The notes: a model not told the origin generated them from the letters alone. A stretch of 64,000 nt of DNA from Anas platyrhynchos (GCF_047663525.1 NC_092594.1:40086001-40150000); one strand, 5' to 3'. Positions 34,757 to 48,523 are shown, numbered from the stretch's first letter. Numbers and translations: made by a program.

Positions 34757-36477
34757 ATCTCTTTCCATCCTCACTCTTGCAGAAGTCATCTGGGCCACAT
34801 CAGGAGCTCTTGCTTGGGAACTGATTTCCTAAGTGTCTTCTTAGGGGGTTTTCACTCCCCATCCCTCTGGTCTCTTGTCTTGAAGGCAGGCTTTTTAGGC
34901 CTTCATCATCCCAGTTCTGGCAATTGCTTCCAGTCGCGTGTCGTGACATTTGAGTCTCTCCTGGGGTCTGGTGCAGAGCACCTGTATCTGACTTGCTGTT
35001 GCCATAGGGCTTTCCTTTTGGGGGTCAATGTTTCTTGTGCCTAGTGTTGTGTGTTTTGTAGTGTTTGTGGCATGCCTGTGTGTGTACGTGTTTGGTGTGG
35101 AGCTGTCCTGCCTGGCAGTTAGTGATTAATGTGGCAGTGCATGGGTGTACTAATACATTGATGGGACTGTGTTGGCGAAGACATCCGGTCTGCCTCTGGG
35201 CACGTACTGAAGGGCAGCTGGCACAGTCGTGTCTGGTGGTTGGCAGCTGTGGATTTGGGAGAGTATATCTGCTTGTGAGCAGCTGTGTGCATAGTGCTTG
35301 AACGGTGTGCTTGAGGAGGTCTGTTGAATCTTGAAAGCTTACAGATATGGGGTTTTGAAACGTTTATTTTTATTTCTTTCCTGTCCTCATTAGAGTGTAA
35401 ACCCTAGGAAGAACCTGTCACAGGAAAGAGTTCCTTCTGGAACTGTTCAGCACTTGGTAAGCAACTTTTGTTTAATTTGTTTAAGGTGAAACACAGTGTA
35501 CAACACGGGACTTGACCATAGCTGCTTTTGGCAAGGTGAGCGATGAACAGATGTAGCAGGTACTTTAGGGGTGCAGTTGTCAATGCAGTTACTTAACTAC
35601 ACAAAGTACAGTAAAAATCCTGTTTATATTTTAGAGGTGTTGTAGCTGGCCTAAGAGAGCAGATGGAAGCATCTTCCTTGAGGGTAGGTGAGGGGGCCGA
35701 GGTAAGGGAGCAGCTGAGAGTAACTGTCCCAGCTGTGCTGTGGCTTTGGGTGCTGCTTCAGCCTATGCTTTTGTTTCTCTTTTGCAGGTGTGTCGCACAG
35801 GCTGAGTGGGGCCAAGCTGCACTCTGAGGAGCAGCACGAGAAGGGTGGGCTGGTTGTGAGCTGGATTGGAGCAGAACTGCCAAGTAGCACGAGGTGAGTG
35901 CGAAGGGTATCCATCTTGCTTTGCAGGTGCCATGGCAGGCTCTCCACAGAAGCGGTTGAGGATTTGAGAAGAGGTTGCAGATGATCAAGGAGCGACACGT
36001 GCAGGGATGACTTGAAAAGGGTATGGCTGCTTCCTCTTCTGTTTATCAGGTGTCCCAGGCAACGTGGGCTGTGATGTTAGTGTTTAGTATCGGAACAAAG
36101 CAGGTGCTGATGGACGTCTTCTTTGGTAGGCAAAGAGGTGCTCGAAGCCCTGTCTTGTGTAGCCTGAGCACTCCTCGCTGAGTATGAAGCATGCTTTCCA
36201 TCAGTTCCCAAAACTGTGTTGAAGCTGAAATGCTGTGTCTGTTTTTTTGTGTTGGGGTTGCACCTTGGTGAGTGTAGGGATGGGTTTTAATTCAGTGCAG
36301 CGGAGGGCCTGGCCCCAGTGTCCTGTAGTGTGTTTTGACCCATCAGCATAGCCTTTTGGTTCTCAGGTAGCCTACTTAAGTAAGTGATTTTTCCTGTGAG
36401 TGGTATGGAATTTATTTAGTTTTTTTTTTGGTGTGTAATCAGTTCTGCTGTTAGATTTTTCTTTCTACGTAATTAAA

Positions 36478-39400
36478 AGATCTGGAGAAAAAGAAAAGGT
36501 ACATTATTTTTGGAAAACTGTGGCGTAGAGTTTCTTGACCACATAAGTGCAGCAGTGCCTAGAGAGTGAGCAGGCTCACCTTCTCTGCAGAATAAGTCCG
36601 CCCGGGCCCATTTCGGCGCGGCGCCGCCCGGGCCCATTTCGGCGCGGCGCCGCCCGGGCCCATTTCGGCGCGGCGCCGCCCGGGCCCATTTCGGCGCGGC
36701 GCCGCCCGGGCCCATTTCGGCGCGGCGCCGCCCGGGCCCATTTCGGCGCGGCGCCGCCCGGGCCCATTTCGGCGCGGCGCCGCCCGGGCCCATTTCGGCG
36801 CGGCGCCGCCCGGGCCCATTTCGGCGCGGCGCCGCCCGGGCCCATTTCGGCGCGGCGCCGCCCGGGCCCATTTCGGCGCGGCGCCGCCCGGGCCCATTTC
36901 GGCGCGGCGCCGCCCGGGCCCATTTCGGCGCGGCGCCGCCCGGGCCCATTTCGGCGCGGCGCCGCCCGGGCCCATTTCGGCGCGGCGCCGCCCGGGCCCA
37001 TTTCGGCGCGGCGCCGCCCGGGCCCATTTCGGCGCGGCGCCGCCCGGGCCCATTTCGGCGCGGCGCCGCCCGGGCCCATTTCGGCGCGGCGCCGCCCGGG
37101 CCCATTTCGGCGCGGCGCCGCCCGGGCCCATTTCGGCGCGGCGCCGCCCGGGCCCATTTCGGCGCGGCGCCGCCCGGGCCCATTTCGGCGCGGCGCCGCC
37201 CGGGCCCATTTCGGCGCGGCGCCGCCCGGGCCCATTTCGGCGCGGCGCCGCCCGGGCCCATTTCGGCGCGGCGCCGCCCGGGCCCATTTCGGCGCGGCGC
37301 CGCCCGGGCCCATTTCGGCGCGGCGCCGCCCGGGCCCATTTCGGCGCGGCGCCGCCCGGGCCCATTTCGGCGCGGCGCCGCCCGGGCCCATTTGTCATGT
37401 GGAGCTACTGAGCAGCTGAGGTAAAGGAGCTGGTAACAGAGGGGTATTGCTCAACTGTATTTTGCATCAGTAGCAGTGAGCGTTGTCCAAGAGGTAGCTA
37501 TCAGGGCTGGCATGCTAGTGAATGCTGGTTCTCTGTTTTTGCAAGTGATGGTGAACCTGTTTGACATAATTCCATTTGAAAAAGTTTCAGTTTCTTGAAT
37601 GGTTGTGCTGTTCTTTCAATATTAAAAGCTGCAGCAAAAGCATAGGGATTGTTGCTTCTAGAAACACCCCAGGTCTCTTGTCTGCTCTCTGCACGTTGTT
37701 TAGGTAAAACTGATTTAAAAAAAATACAGGAAACACACACAGACAAAAAACAAACAAACAAACAAAAAAACCGCAGTTGGCTGACTTGTTGTGAACGCAA
37801 TGATCATTTAATCCCTTTGTTTTCCCAGGTGGTGTGGATGATACTGGCTGCACTGTTGGAGCTTGGACTCGGAGAGGAACACATGAGCACAATCGTATGT
37901 TGCATCAGTAGTAGTCAGCATTGTGGAGAAGGTGAGCAATGGGGCTGGCGTCCTAGTGAATGCTGTTTCTCTGTTTTTGCAGCTGATGATGAGCCTGGCA
38001 ATTGACTAAGATGACAATCAGTGCCCGTGCATTTCTTGAGGCGGTGGGACTTTGCCATCCAGCAACTTGAGAGCTAAGTTGGGGGGCACCTGGTATTTGC
38101 ATATGTGGGGTGGCTAATGGGAGCTGGGAGCCAGAGCAGCATGGAGCCAGCTGGCTGAATATACTTGGTGCTACTGTGAGGGTTGTTGAGGCTGGGTCAC
38201 GTTCAGGCTGCTTGTGGCTGGGTCAGCAGGCTAATAGAAGAGGCAGGATTATTTTGTAGCGTGAGTGCGTGCACCAGGCGGGACAGTTTCCTTCAGTTTG
38301 TCTGTCTTGTGGTGTTGCTTCTGCAGTGTCTGTTCTGTGCTTCTCGGGTCTTGATATCCTCCTGGCTTTTTAGACCGGACTGACCAGGCAGGCGACTTGG
38401 TAGCTGTGCAGAAGGGCCTCAATGCTTGTTTTGTCCTCATGGCTCTGATCCGAGCACTTCTTGTCTTGCAGTCGCTGCTTGAAGTGCCGATCTGTTTGAG
38501 GTCTTGCGATCTCAAACTGAATATGATGCACATCTCTTTCCATCCTCACTCTTGCAGAAGTCATCTGGGCCAAATCAGGAGCTCTTGCTTGGGAACTGAT
38601 TTCCTAAGTGTCTTCTTAGGGGGTTTTCACTCCCCATCCCTCTGGTCTCTTGTCTTGAAGGCAGGCTTTTTAGGCCTTCATCATCCCAGTTCTGGCAATT
38701 GCTTCCAGTCGCGTGTCGTGACATTTGAGTCTCTCCTGGGGTCTGGTGCAGAGCACCTGTATCTGACTTGCTGTTGCCATAGGGCTTTCCTTTTGGGGGT
38801 CAATGTTTCTTGTGCCTAGTGTTGTGTGTTTTGTTTGTAGTGTTTGTGGCATGCCTGTGTGTGTACGTGTTTGGTGTGGAGCTGTCCTGCCTGGCAGTTA
38901 GTGATTAATGTGGCAGTGCATGGGTGTACTAATACATTGATGGGACTGTGTTGGCGAAGACATCCGGTCTGCCTCTGGGCACGTACTGAAGGGCAGCTGG
39001 CACAGTCGTGTCTGGTGGTTGGCAGCTGTGGATTTGGGAGAGTATATCTGCTTGTGAGCAGCTGTGTGCATAGTGCTTGAACGGTGTGCTTGAGGAGGTC
39101 TGTTGAATCTTGAAAGCTTACAGATATGGGGTTTTGAAACGTTTATTTTTATTTCTTTCCTGTCCCCAGTAGAGTGTAAACCCTAGGAGGAGCCTGTCAC
39201 AGGAAAGAGCTCCTCCTGGAACTGTTCAGCACTCAGTAGGCAACTTTTGTTTAATTTGTTTAAGGTGAAACACAGTGTACAACACGGGACTTGACCATAG
39301 CTGCTTTTGGCAAGGTGAGCGATGAACAGATGTAGCAGGTACTTCAGGGGTGCAGTTGTCACTGCAGTTACTTAACTACACAAAGTACAGTAAAAATCCT

Positions 39401-40256
39401 GTTTATATTTCAGGGGTGTTGTAGCTGGCCTAAGAGAGTAGATGGAAGCATCTTCCTTGAGGGCAGGTGAGGGGGCCGAGGTAAGGGAGCAGCTGAGAGT
39501 AACTGTCCCAGCTGTGCTGTGGCTTTGGGTGCTGCTTCAGTCTATGCTTTTGTTTCTCTTTTGCAGGTGTGTCGCACAGGCTGAGTGGGGCCAAGCTGCA
39601 CTCTGAGGAGCAGCACGAGAAGGGTGGGCTGGTTGTGAGCTGGATTGGAGCAGAACTGCCAAGTAGCACGAGGTGAGTGCGAAGGGTATCCATCTTGCTT
39701 TGCAGGTGCCATGGCAGGCTCTCCACAGAAGCGGTTGAGGTTTGGAGAAGAGGTTGCAGATGATCAAGGAGCGACACGTGCAGGGATGGCTTGAAAAGGG
39801 TATGGCTGCTTTCTCTTCTGTTTATCAGGTGTCCCAGGCAATGTGGGCTGTGATGTTAGTGTTTAGAATCGGAACAAAGCAGGTGCTGATGGTGGTCTTC
39901 TTTGGTAGGCAAAGAGGTGCTCGAAGCCCTGTCTTGTGTAGCCTGAGGACTCCTCGCTGAGTATGAAGCATGCTTTCCATCAGTTCCCAAAACTGTGTTG
40001 AAGCTGAAATGCTGTGTCTGTTTTTTTGTGTTGGGGTTGCACCTTGGTGAGTGTAGGGATGGGTTTTAATTCAGTGCAGCGGAGGGCCTGGCCCCAGTGT
40101 CCTGTAGTGTGTTTTGACCCATCAGCATAGCCTTTTGGTTCTCAGGTAGCCTACTTAAGTAAGTGATTTTTCCTGTGAGTGGTATGGAATTTATTTAGTT
40201 TTTTTTTTGGTGTGTAATCAGTTCTGCTGTTAGATTTTTCTTTCTACGTAATTAAA
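36478..40256 (+). repeat. Array unit 8 (short unit)
   Basis: Same order as unit 7: 2999 bp plus 780 bp of minisatellite. From the leader through U it is close to identical to unit 7, apart from a 4-bp TTTG difference near 38835. Confidence 0.9.
36606..37393 (+). repeat. 26-bp CpG-rich minisatellite, 30 identical copies
   Basis: Thirty full units (36606-37385) plus a partial unit, with no variant visible. This gives about 180 CpG in 780 bp. It is the longest array in the window. Confidence 0.97.
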
Positions 40257-43200
40257 AGATCTGGAGAAAAAGAAAAGGTACATTATTTTTGGAAAACTGT
40301 GGCGTAGAGTTTCTTGACCACATAAGTGCAGCAGTGCCTAGAGAGTGAGCAGGCTCACCTTCTCTGCAGAATAAGTCCGCCCGGGCCCATTTCGGCGCGG
40401 CGCCGCCCGGGCCCATTTCGGCGCGGCGCCGCCCGGGCCCATTTCGGCGCGGCGCCGCCCGGGCCCATTTCGGCGCGGCGCCGCCCGGGCCCATTTCGGC
40501 GCGGCGCCGCCCGGGCCCATTTCGGCGCGGCGCCGCCCGGGCCCATTTCGGCGCGGCGCCGCCCGGGCCCATTTCGGCGCGGCGCCGCCCGGGCCCATTT
40601 CGGCGCGGCGCCGCCCGGGCCCATTTCGGCGCGGCGCCGCCCGGGCCCATTTCGGCGCGGCGCCGCCCGGGCCCATTTCGGCGCGGCGCCGCCCGGGCCC
40701 ATTTGTCATGTGGAGCTACTGAGCAGCTGAGGTAAAGGAGCTGGTAACAGAGGGGTATTGCTCAACTGTATTTTGCATCAGTAGCAGTGAGCGTTGTCCA
40801 AGAGGTAGCTATCAGGGCTGGCATGCTAGTGAATGCTGGTTCTCTGTTTTTGCAAGTGATGGTGAACCTGTTTGACATAATTCCATTTGAAAAAGTTTCA
40901 GTTTCTTGAATGGTTGTGCTGTTCTTTCAATATTAAAAGCTGCAGCAAAAGCATAGGGATTGTTGCTTCTAGAAACACCCCAGGTCTCTTGTCTGCTCTC
41001 TGCACGTTGTTTAGGTAAAACTGATTTAAAAAAAATACAGGAAACACACACAGACAAAAAACAAACAAACAAACAAAAAAACCGCAGTTGGCTGACTTGT
41101 TGTGAACGCAATGATCATTTAATCCCTTTGTTTTCCCAGGTGGCGTGGATGATACTGGCTGCACTGTTGGAGCTTGGACTCGGAGAGGAACACATGAGCA
41201 CAATCGTATGTTGCATCAGTAGTAGTCAGCATTGTGGAGAAGGTGAGCAATGGGGCTGGCGTCCTAGTGAATGCTGTTTCTCTGTTTTTGCAGCTGATGA
41301 TGAGCCTGGCAATTGACTAAGATGACAATCAGTGCCCGTGCATTTCTTGAGGCGGTGGGACTTTGCCATCCAGCAACTTGAGAGCTAAGTTGGGGGGCAC
41401 CTGGTATTTGCATATGTGGGGTGGTTAATGGGAGCTGGGAGCCAGAGCAGCATGGAGCCAGCTGGCTGAATATACTTGGTGCTACTGTGAGGGTTGTTGA
41501 GGCTGGGTCACGTTCAGGCTGCTTGTGGCTGGGTCAGCAGGCTAATAGAAGAGGCAGGATTATTTTGTAGCGTGAGTGCGTGCACCAGGCGGGACAGTTT
41601 CCTTCAGTTTGTCTGTCTTGTGGTGTTGCTTCTGCAGTGTCTGTTCTGTGCTTCTCGGGTCTTGATATCCTCCTGGCTTTTTAGACCGGACTGACCAGGC
41701 AGGCGACTTGGTAGCTGTGCAGAAGGGCCTCAATGCTTGTTTTGTCCTCATGGCTCTGATCCGAGCACTTCTTGTCTTGCAGTCGCTGCTTGAAGTGCCG
41801 ATCTGTTTGAGGTCTTGCGATCTCAAACCGAATATGATGCACATCTCTTTCCATCCTCACTCTTGCAGAAGTCATCTGGGCCAAATCAGGAGCTCTTGCT
41901 TGGGAACTGATTTCCTAAGTGTCTTCTTAGGGGGTTTTCACTCCCCATCCCTCTGGTCTCTTGTCTTGAAGGCAGGCTTTTTAGGCCTTCATCATCCCAG
42001 TTCTGGCAATTGCTTCCAGTCGCGTGTCGTGACATTTGAGTCTCTCCTGGGGTCTGGTGCAGAGCACCTGTATCTGACTTGCTGTTGCCATAGGGCTTTC
42101 CTTTTGGGGGTCAATGTTTCTTGTGCCTAGTGTTGTGTGTTTTGTAGTGTTTGTGGCATGCCTGTGTGTGTACGTGTTTGGTGTGGAGCTGTCCTGCCTG
42201 GCAGTTAGTGATTAATGTGGCAGTGCATGGGTGTACTAATACATTGATGGGACTGTGTTGGCGAAGACATCCGGTCTGCCTCTGGGCACGTACTGAAGGG
42301 CAGCTGGCACAGTCGTGTCTGGTGGTTGGCAGCTGTGGATTTGGGAGAGTATATCTGCTTGTGAGCAGCTGTGTGCATAGTGCTTGAACGGTGTGCTTGA
42401 GGAGGTCTGTTGAATCTTGAAAGCTTACAGATATGGGGTTTTGAAACGTTTATTTTTATTTCTTTCCTGTCCTCATTAGAGTGTAAACCCTAGGAAGAAC
42501 CTGTCACAGGAAAGAGTTCCTTCTGGAACTGTTCAGCACTTGGTAAGCAACTTTTGTTTAATTTGTTTAAGGTGAAACACAGTGTACAACACGGGACTTG
42601 ACCATAGCTGCTTTTGGCAAGGTGAGCGATGAACAGATGTAGCAGGTACTTTAGGGGTGCAGTTGTCAATGCAGTTACTTAACTACACAAAGTACAGTAA
42701 AAATCCTATTTATATTTTAGAGGTGTTGTAGCTGGCCTAAGAGAGCAGATGGAAGCATCTTCCTTGAGGGTAGGTGAGGGGGCCGAGGTAAGGGAGCAGC
42801 TGAGAGTAACTGTCCCAGCTGTGCTGTGGCTTTGGGTGCTGCTTCAGCCTATGCTTTTGTTTCTCTTTTGCAGGTGTGTCGCACAGGCTGAGTGGGGCCA
42901 AGCTGCACTCTGAGGAGCAGCACGAGAAGGGTGGGCTGGTTGTGAGCTGGATTGGAGCAGAACTGCCAAGTAGCACGAGGTGAGTGCGAAGGGTATCCAT
43001 CTTGCTTTGCAGGTGCCATGGCAGGCTCTCCACAGAAGCGGTTGAGGATTTGAGAAGAGGTTGCAGATGATCAAGGAGCGACACGTGCAGGGATGGCTTG
43101 AAAAGGGTATGGCTGCTTTCTCTTCTGTTTATCAGGTGTCCCAGGCAATGTGGGCTGTGATGTTAGTGTTTAGAATCGGAACAAAGCAGGTGCTGATGGT

Positions 43201-43552
43201 GGTCTTCTTTGGTAGGCAAAGAGGTGCTCGAAGCCCTGTCTTGTGTAGCCTGAGCACTCCTCGCTGAGTATGAAGCATGCTTTCCATCAGTTCCCAAAAC
43301 TGTGTTGAAGCTGAAATGCTGTGTCTGTTTTTTTGTGTTGGGGTTGCACCTTGGTGAGTGTAGGGATGGGTTTTAATTCAGTGCAGCGGAGGGCCTGGCC
43401 CCAGTGTCCTGTAGTGTGTTTTGACCCATCAGCATAGCCTTTTGGTTCTCAGGTAGCCTACTTAAGTAAGTGATTTTTCCTGTGAGTGGAATGCAATTGA
43501 CTTTTCGCGTGTAATCAGTTCTGCTCCAAATTTTTCTTTCTATGTAAATAAA
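40257..43552 (+). repeat. Array unit 9 (short unit)
   Basis: M (12 repeats), W at 41139, V with inversion 2 at 41817-41842, then U to R. It ends with AATAAA at 43547-43552, so its 3' part belongs to the unit-4 type rather than to the ATTAAA type of units 7 and 8. Confidence 0.88.
40385..40704 (+). repeat. 26-bp CpG-rich minisatellite, 12 copies
   Basis: Twelve full units (40385-40696) plus a partial unit, apparently homogeneous. Confidence 0.97.
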
Positions 43553-45124
43553 AGTTCGAGCTAATTCCAGATGGAAAAAGAAATCAGTTGCTTACTTAGT
43601 TGTATTATCCTTTCAATATTCAAAGCTGCAGCAAAAGCATGGGGATTATTGCTTCTAGAAACACCCCAGTTTTCTTATCTGCACTCTGCATGCTGTTGAG
43701 CTAAGGCAGATTAAAAATAAAAATACAGGAAACACACACAAAAAACAACAACAATAACAAAAAACACCATTGGCTGACTTGTTGTGAACACATCGATCAT
43801 TTAATTCCTTTGTTTTCCCAGGTGGTGTGGATGATACTGGTTGCACTGTTGGAGCTTGGACTCGGAGAGGAACACATGAGCACAATTGTATGTTGCATCA
43901 GTAGTAGTCAGCATTGTGGAGAAGGTGAGCAATGGGGCTGGCGTCCTAGCGAATGCTGTTTCTCTGTTTTTGCAGCTGATGATGAGCCTGGTAATTGACT
44001 AAGATGACAATCAGTGCCTGTGCATTTCTTGAGGCAGAGAAACTTTACCATGCAGCAACCTGAGAGCTAAGTTGGGGGGCACCTGGTATTTGCATATGTG
44101 GGGTGGCTAATGGGAGCTGGGAGCCAGAGCAGCATTGAGCCAGCTGGCTGAATAGACTTGGTGTCACTGTGAGGGTGGTTGAGGCTGGGTCACGTTCAGG
44201 GTGCTTGTGGCTGGGTCAGCAGGCTAATAGAAGAGGCAGGATTATTTTGTAGCGTGAGTGCGTGCGCCAGGCGGGACAGTTTCCTTCAGTTTGTCTGTCT
44301 TGTGGTGTTGCTTCTGCAGTGTCTGTTCTGTGCTTCTCGGGTCTTGATATCCTCCTGGCTTTTTAGACCGGACTGACCAGGCAGGCGACTTGGTAGTTGT
44401 GCAGAAGGGCCTCAATGCTTGTTTTGTCCTCATGGCTCTGATCAAGCAGTGACTGCAAGACAAGAAGTGCTCGAAAGTGCAGATCTGTTTCAGGTCTTGT
44501 GCATCATATTCGGTTTGAGATCGCGTCTGTTTCCATCCTCACTCTTGCAGAAGTCATCTGGGCCGCATCAGGAGCTCTTGCTTGGGAATTGATTTCCTAA
44601 GCGTCTTCTTAGGGGGTTTTCAGTCCCCATCCTTCTGGTCTCTTGTCTTGAAGGGATGTGCAGGGATGGCTTGAAAAGGGTATGGCTGCTTTCTCTTCTG
44701 TTTATCAGATGTCCCAGGCAATGTGGGCTGTGATGTTAGCTCTTGAGAATCGGAACAAAGCAGGTGCTGATGGCAGTCTTCTTTGGTAAGCAAAGAGGTG
44801 CCTGAAGCCCTGTCCTGTGTAGCCTGAGCACGCCTTGCTGAGGATGAAGCTTGCTTTCCAGCAGTTCCCAAAGCTGTTGAAGCTGAAATGCTGTGTCTGT
44901 TTTTTTGTGTTGGGGTTGCACCTTGGTGAGTGTAGGGACGGGTTTTAAGTGGGTGCCGCGGAGGGCCTGGCCCCAGTGTCCTGTAATGTGTTTTGACCCA
45001 TCAACATAGCCATTTGGTTCTCAGATATCCTACTGAAGTGATTTTTTCCTGTGAGTGGAATGGAATAGAATTATTTTGGTGTGTAATCTGTTCTGCTCCT
45101 AGATTGTTCTTTCTATGTAAATGA
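43553..45124 (+). repeat. Array unit 10 (W-V then R, internal deletion)
   Basis: It resembles unit 4 from 43553 to about 44654, then jumps from 'cttgtcttgaag' in V straight to 'ggatgtgcagggatggc' in R, so U, T and S are deleted. The terminal signal is mutated to AATGAA near 45119. Confidence 0.85.
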
Positions 45125-46570
45125 AAGATCGAGGTAATTCCAGATGGAAAAAGAAATCAATTGCTTACTTAGTTGTATTGTCCTTTTAATATTCAAAGCT
45201 ACAGCAAAAGCATGGGGATTTTTGTTTCTAGAAACACCCTAGCTCTCCTGTCTGCACTCTGTATGCTGTTGAGCTAAGCCTTATAAATAAGTAAATAAAC
45301 CACAGCTGTTGCTCCTTCTCTTTTTGTTTTTTTTGTGCTTTCCCCAAGCACTTTCCCAGGTGGTTGGCTTCAGGTTCCAGGTGAGACCTAGTGGTAACTG
45401 AGTTGCAGGTGTGCCATCAGAGAGCTCCTTCTGCCTGGGCTGCACTTTTGGGTAAGTGCTTTGTTTTTCCTTCAGTTGTTTGGAGGGTTCATTAGGTGGG
45501 TCAGAGTCTATGGACTGATGCGTTTTCCAGTAGAAACCGGTACGCATATCTTTTTGAGTTGGTAACTGGTAGGATCTGTCACTGTAAAGCAATCTAGTAG
45601 TAGGTGCCTGTATTGCACGCAGCTCTTCCTCAGGTGAGTAGTTGTTATGGCAGTTTTACGGATAGTATGGTGATGTTACTTTGTGTGTTTGCTTTGTGGT
45701 TCTGGGTCCCTTCTGATTTTTGCAGAATTACGGGGCTTTCTGTGATTCTTTGCCTGTATGTCAAATATTATCAAAGTCAAAACCTTGCTGTTAAAGTGAT
45801 GGAGCAGGGTTTAGTTGAAATGTATCATGGAAGCTCCCTGTGTGAGCATGTGTCTGAAAATGGCAGCAGTGGGCACGTAAGGGGTAGTCTGTTTCAAGTT
45901 TAGGGACAGTTTGTTATATTTCTGGAGCTTTTGCCTGTGTGTTTTCTGTCTGTCGAGTGTTCAGACCTTGCAACCTTCTAGGCTTTATGTCCTTGAATTT
46001 ACGTATTAGAAGTACATTTATGAGGGGTTGCCAGGTACATTGTTTTTGGGAAACCGTGGGGTATGGTTCCTTGAGTGCGTAAGTGCAGTAGTGCCAAGAG
46101 AGTGAGCAGGGCCACCTTCTTCATCTCTGCAGAATAAGTCTGTTCGGGCACACTTCTCAGGTAAATGTAGTGAGCAGATGAGGTAAAGGAGCTGGGAACA
46201 GAGAGGTATTGCACAGTAGCATGTTGCATCAGTAGTAGTCAGCATTGCGGAGGAGGTGGGTGTCAGGGCTGGCGTGCTAGTGAATGCTGGTTCTCTGTTT
46301 TTGCAAGTGATGATGAACCTGTTTGACGTAATTCCATTTGAAAAAGTTCCAGTTACTGGCCTGGTCGTGTTGTCCTTTCAATGTTAAAAGCTGCAGCAAA
46401 AGCATGGGGATTGTTGCTTCTAGAAACACCACAGGTCACCTGTCTGCTCTCTGCATGTTTTTCAAGTAAAGCAGATCTTAAAAAAAAATAAAAAATAAAA
46501 AATAAAAAGCAGCTGCTTCTGCTCCTGCTTTCTTTCTACTTCCTTGTGCTTTGCCCCTCCCTTTTTCCAG

Positions 46571-46665
46571 GTGATTGGGTTTGGGTGCTGGGCGGGGCCA
46601 AATGGTATATGAGCCCCAGGCATGGCATTAGAGAGCTCCTTCTGCATGGGCTGCTCCTTGGGGTA
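46571..46665 (+). promoter_or_regulatory. Promoter-like cluster, Y module copy 7
   Basis: ATTGG at 46574-46578, GGGCGGGG at 46590-46597, TATATGA at 46606-46612. A start about 30 bases on would give a short first exon ending at 46662 before GTAGGT. Confidence 0.5.
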
Positions 46666-46879
46666 GGTGCTTTGTTTTTCCTTTAGTCAGTTGCAGGGTT
46701 CTCTAGGCAGGCTGGAGTCTATAGATTGCTAGAATTTTTAAGTGCTTGGAATTTACTTAATAGAGGAATGTTTAGTAGAGGTTTGTGGCTTATTGTTTTT
46801 TAGGATGGTGCGATACTCCTCTGTTTTTGAGCTGCACTTTAATCTCTAGATGTATAAACCCACTCGTTTTATTCTGCAG

Positions 46880-46989
46880 AGGACTAAAACCAGCTTGATT
46901 ACCGGCTACATGTGGCTTGACAGCGTAGATGCAGCATTACCAAGAGACTGAGCAGAGTTGTATCAGAGTCACCTTTTCATCTGCAAAGG
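46880..46989 (+). other. Candidate exon Y2
   Basis: 110 bp, preceded by ttttattctgcag and followed by GTAAGT (46990-46995). The equivalent place in the M modules reads ATAAGT, so the donor is lost there. Exon status is inferred from splice consensus and conservation in every Y module. Confidence 0.45.
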
Positions 46990-47450
46990 GTAAGTCTGTG
47001 ATTACCCCTGCCAGGGCTGCTGTGTGCGCATGTCTTTTTGGCATTTGTGGAGCTTGGTTGGTTTTTTTTTGTGTGTGTGTGTGTGTATGTTCTAACTTTA
47101 TTTTTTTTTTGAGGGGTGAATAGTGTGTGTGCTGAGCGTGGTTGGCAGGAGGAAGTGGGGAGCTGCTCAGGACTGGTAGGTTTGGTTTCTAGGAGTGTGC
47201 AGCATCCTTCCTGTGCGATGCGACTGATTGTTGGGCGGGAACGTTCCAGCTTTTGTGTGTCTTAGGCAATGTAGCTTGTGTAGTGTGTGTTGTGTGGCCT
47301 GGGCAGAGTTTGCTGTGGCGCTGTGAGCGTAGAATCTGAGTTAGAGCTGGTGAGCAGCTGAAGTACCGGAGCCGGGAAGAGAGAGGTCTTGCAGCAGGTA
47401 CGCTGTGGCTGTGAGGTGCTTTAGAGTGTGCTTTTCTCTTGCCTCTGCAG

Positions 47451-47511
47451 GTGCTTTGTGCAGTTGTGGAGAGGGAAAGGAAATCCTCATGTCACGAAGC
47501 TCTGCGGGAAG
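47451..47511 (+). other. Candidate exon Z1
   Basis: 61 bp between a strong pyrimidine tract with CAG (cttttctcttgcctctgcag) and GTGAGT. Copies are at about 4311, 10105, 15445 and 29462; the CR1 at 24155 cuts another. Confidence 0.45.
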
Positions 47512-48363
47512 GTGAGTGTTGTCAGCCTGGTCATCCCTTATCTGAAGCGAAGGGAAGACTCTCAGGTGTTTCCCTCAGAGGGTCCGAGGTGAGACTGTTT
47601 GGGATAGAGGAGCAGTGTGGCAGGTGGGTGCTTGCAAGCACAGTGGTCATTTTGTCCTTTTGTGTTCCCCGGTGGTGTGGATGATGCTGGCCGCTCCTTT
47701 CAAGCTTGGACCTAATTTGCAGGTCCAGAGGCAAGTGGCCTGCTGTTTTGAAAGGATAAAAGTAAAGCTGGGGTCGCTTATGTTGTTGAGGGATGGGTGG
47801 TACTGCTGGCAGCTGAATGTTTATCTTCTGCCTGTGTTTTTCCCGTGTTAAGGCTGAAATGCAGTGTGCAGTGCAGGACCTCTCGACCCAAGCTGCCTCT
47901 GCAGTGACTCTGGTGCGTGATGAGCAGAGGTAACTGTTGTTTTTGGGGCGCGATTGTCACTGCAGTTATTTTCCTACATCCAATAGAGTAAAATCCCAGT
48001 TTGCCTTTTAGAGGCGCTATAAGTGGGTGAAGAGAACAGATGGAAGCATGTGCCACGTGGGGTAGGCAGGCGGCTGAGGTACAGGAGGGGATGAGAGTAT
48101 GTGATTTTTGTCTGGGGACGAAATGGAATTAATTTTGTTGGTGTATAATGTGTTCTGCACCTAGATTTTTCTTTCAATGTGAATAAAAGTTTGAGCTAAT
48201 TCCAGTTAAGAAAGTTCCAGTTACTTGCTGGGTCGTGTTGTCTTTTTAATATTCAAAGCTGCAGCAAAAGCATGGGGATTATTGCTTCTAGAAACACCCC
48301 AGTTTTCTTATCTGCAGTCTGCATGCTGTTGAGCTAAAGCAGACTAAAAAATAAATACAGGAA

Positions 48364-48394
<31 letters not shown>

Positions 48395-48469
48395 AATAAC
48401 AAAAAAACCCAACACCATTGGCTGACTTGTTGTGAACGCAACGATCATTTAATCCCTTTGTTTTCACAG

Positions 48470-48523
48470 GTGGTGTGGATGATACTGGTTGCACTGTTGG
48501 AGCTTGGATTCGGAGAGGAAGAG
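48470..48523 (+). other. Candidate exon W1 (unit 11)
   Basis: 54 bp between ttttcacag and GTGAGC. Confidence 0.4.

Larger units (their letters stand above)
32911..36477 (+). repeat. Array unit 7 (short unit: M then W-to-R)
   Basis: The X body and all of Y and Z are absent; M joins W through a shared leader (gctgcagcaaaagcat...). The unit is 2995 bp plus 572 bp of minisatellite. It carries inversion 2 in V at 34731-34756. It ends with ATTAAA at 36472-36477. Confidence 0.9.

Noticed and set aside
34622-35044. 140-residue frame repeated in the short units (also 38397, 41708, 52193, 55348)
   Set aside because: It exists only because of the inverted segments and recent copying; it is broken in older units and spans splice-like signals. 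No known domain seen.
36606-37385. CRISPR-like array
   Set aside because: Repeats are directly adjacent with no spacers, in a bird subtelomere; it is a minisatellite.
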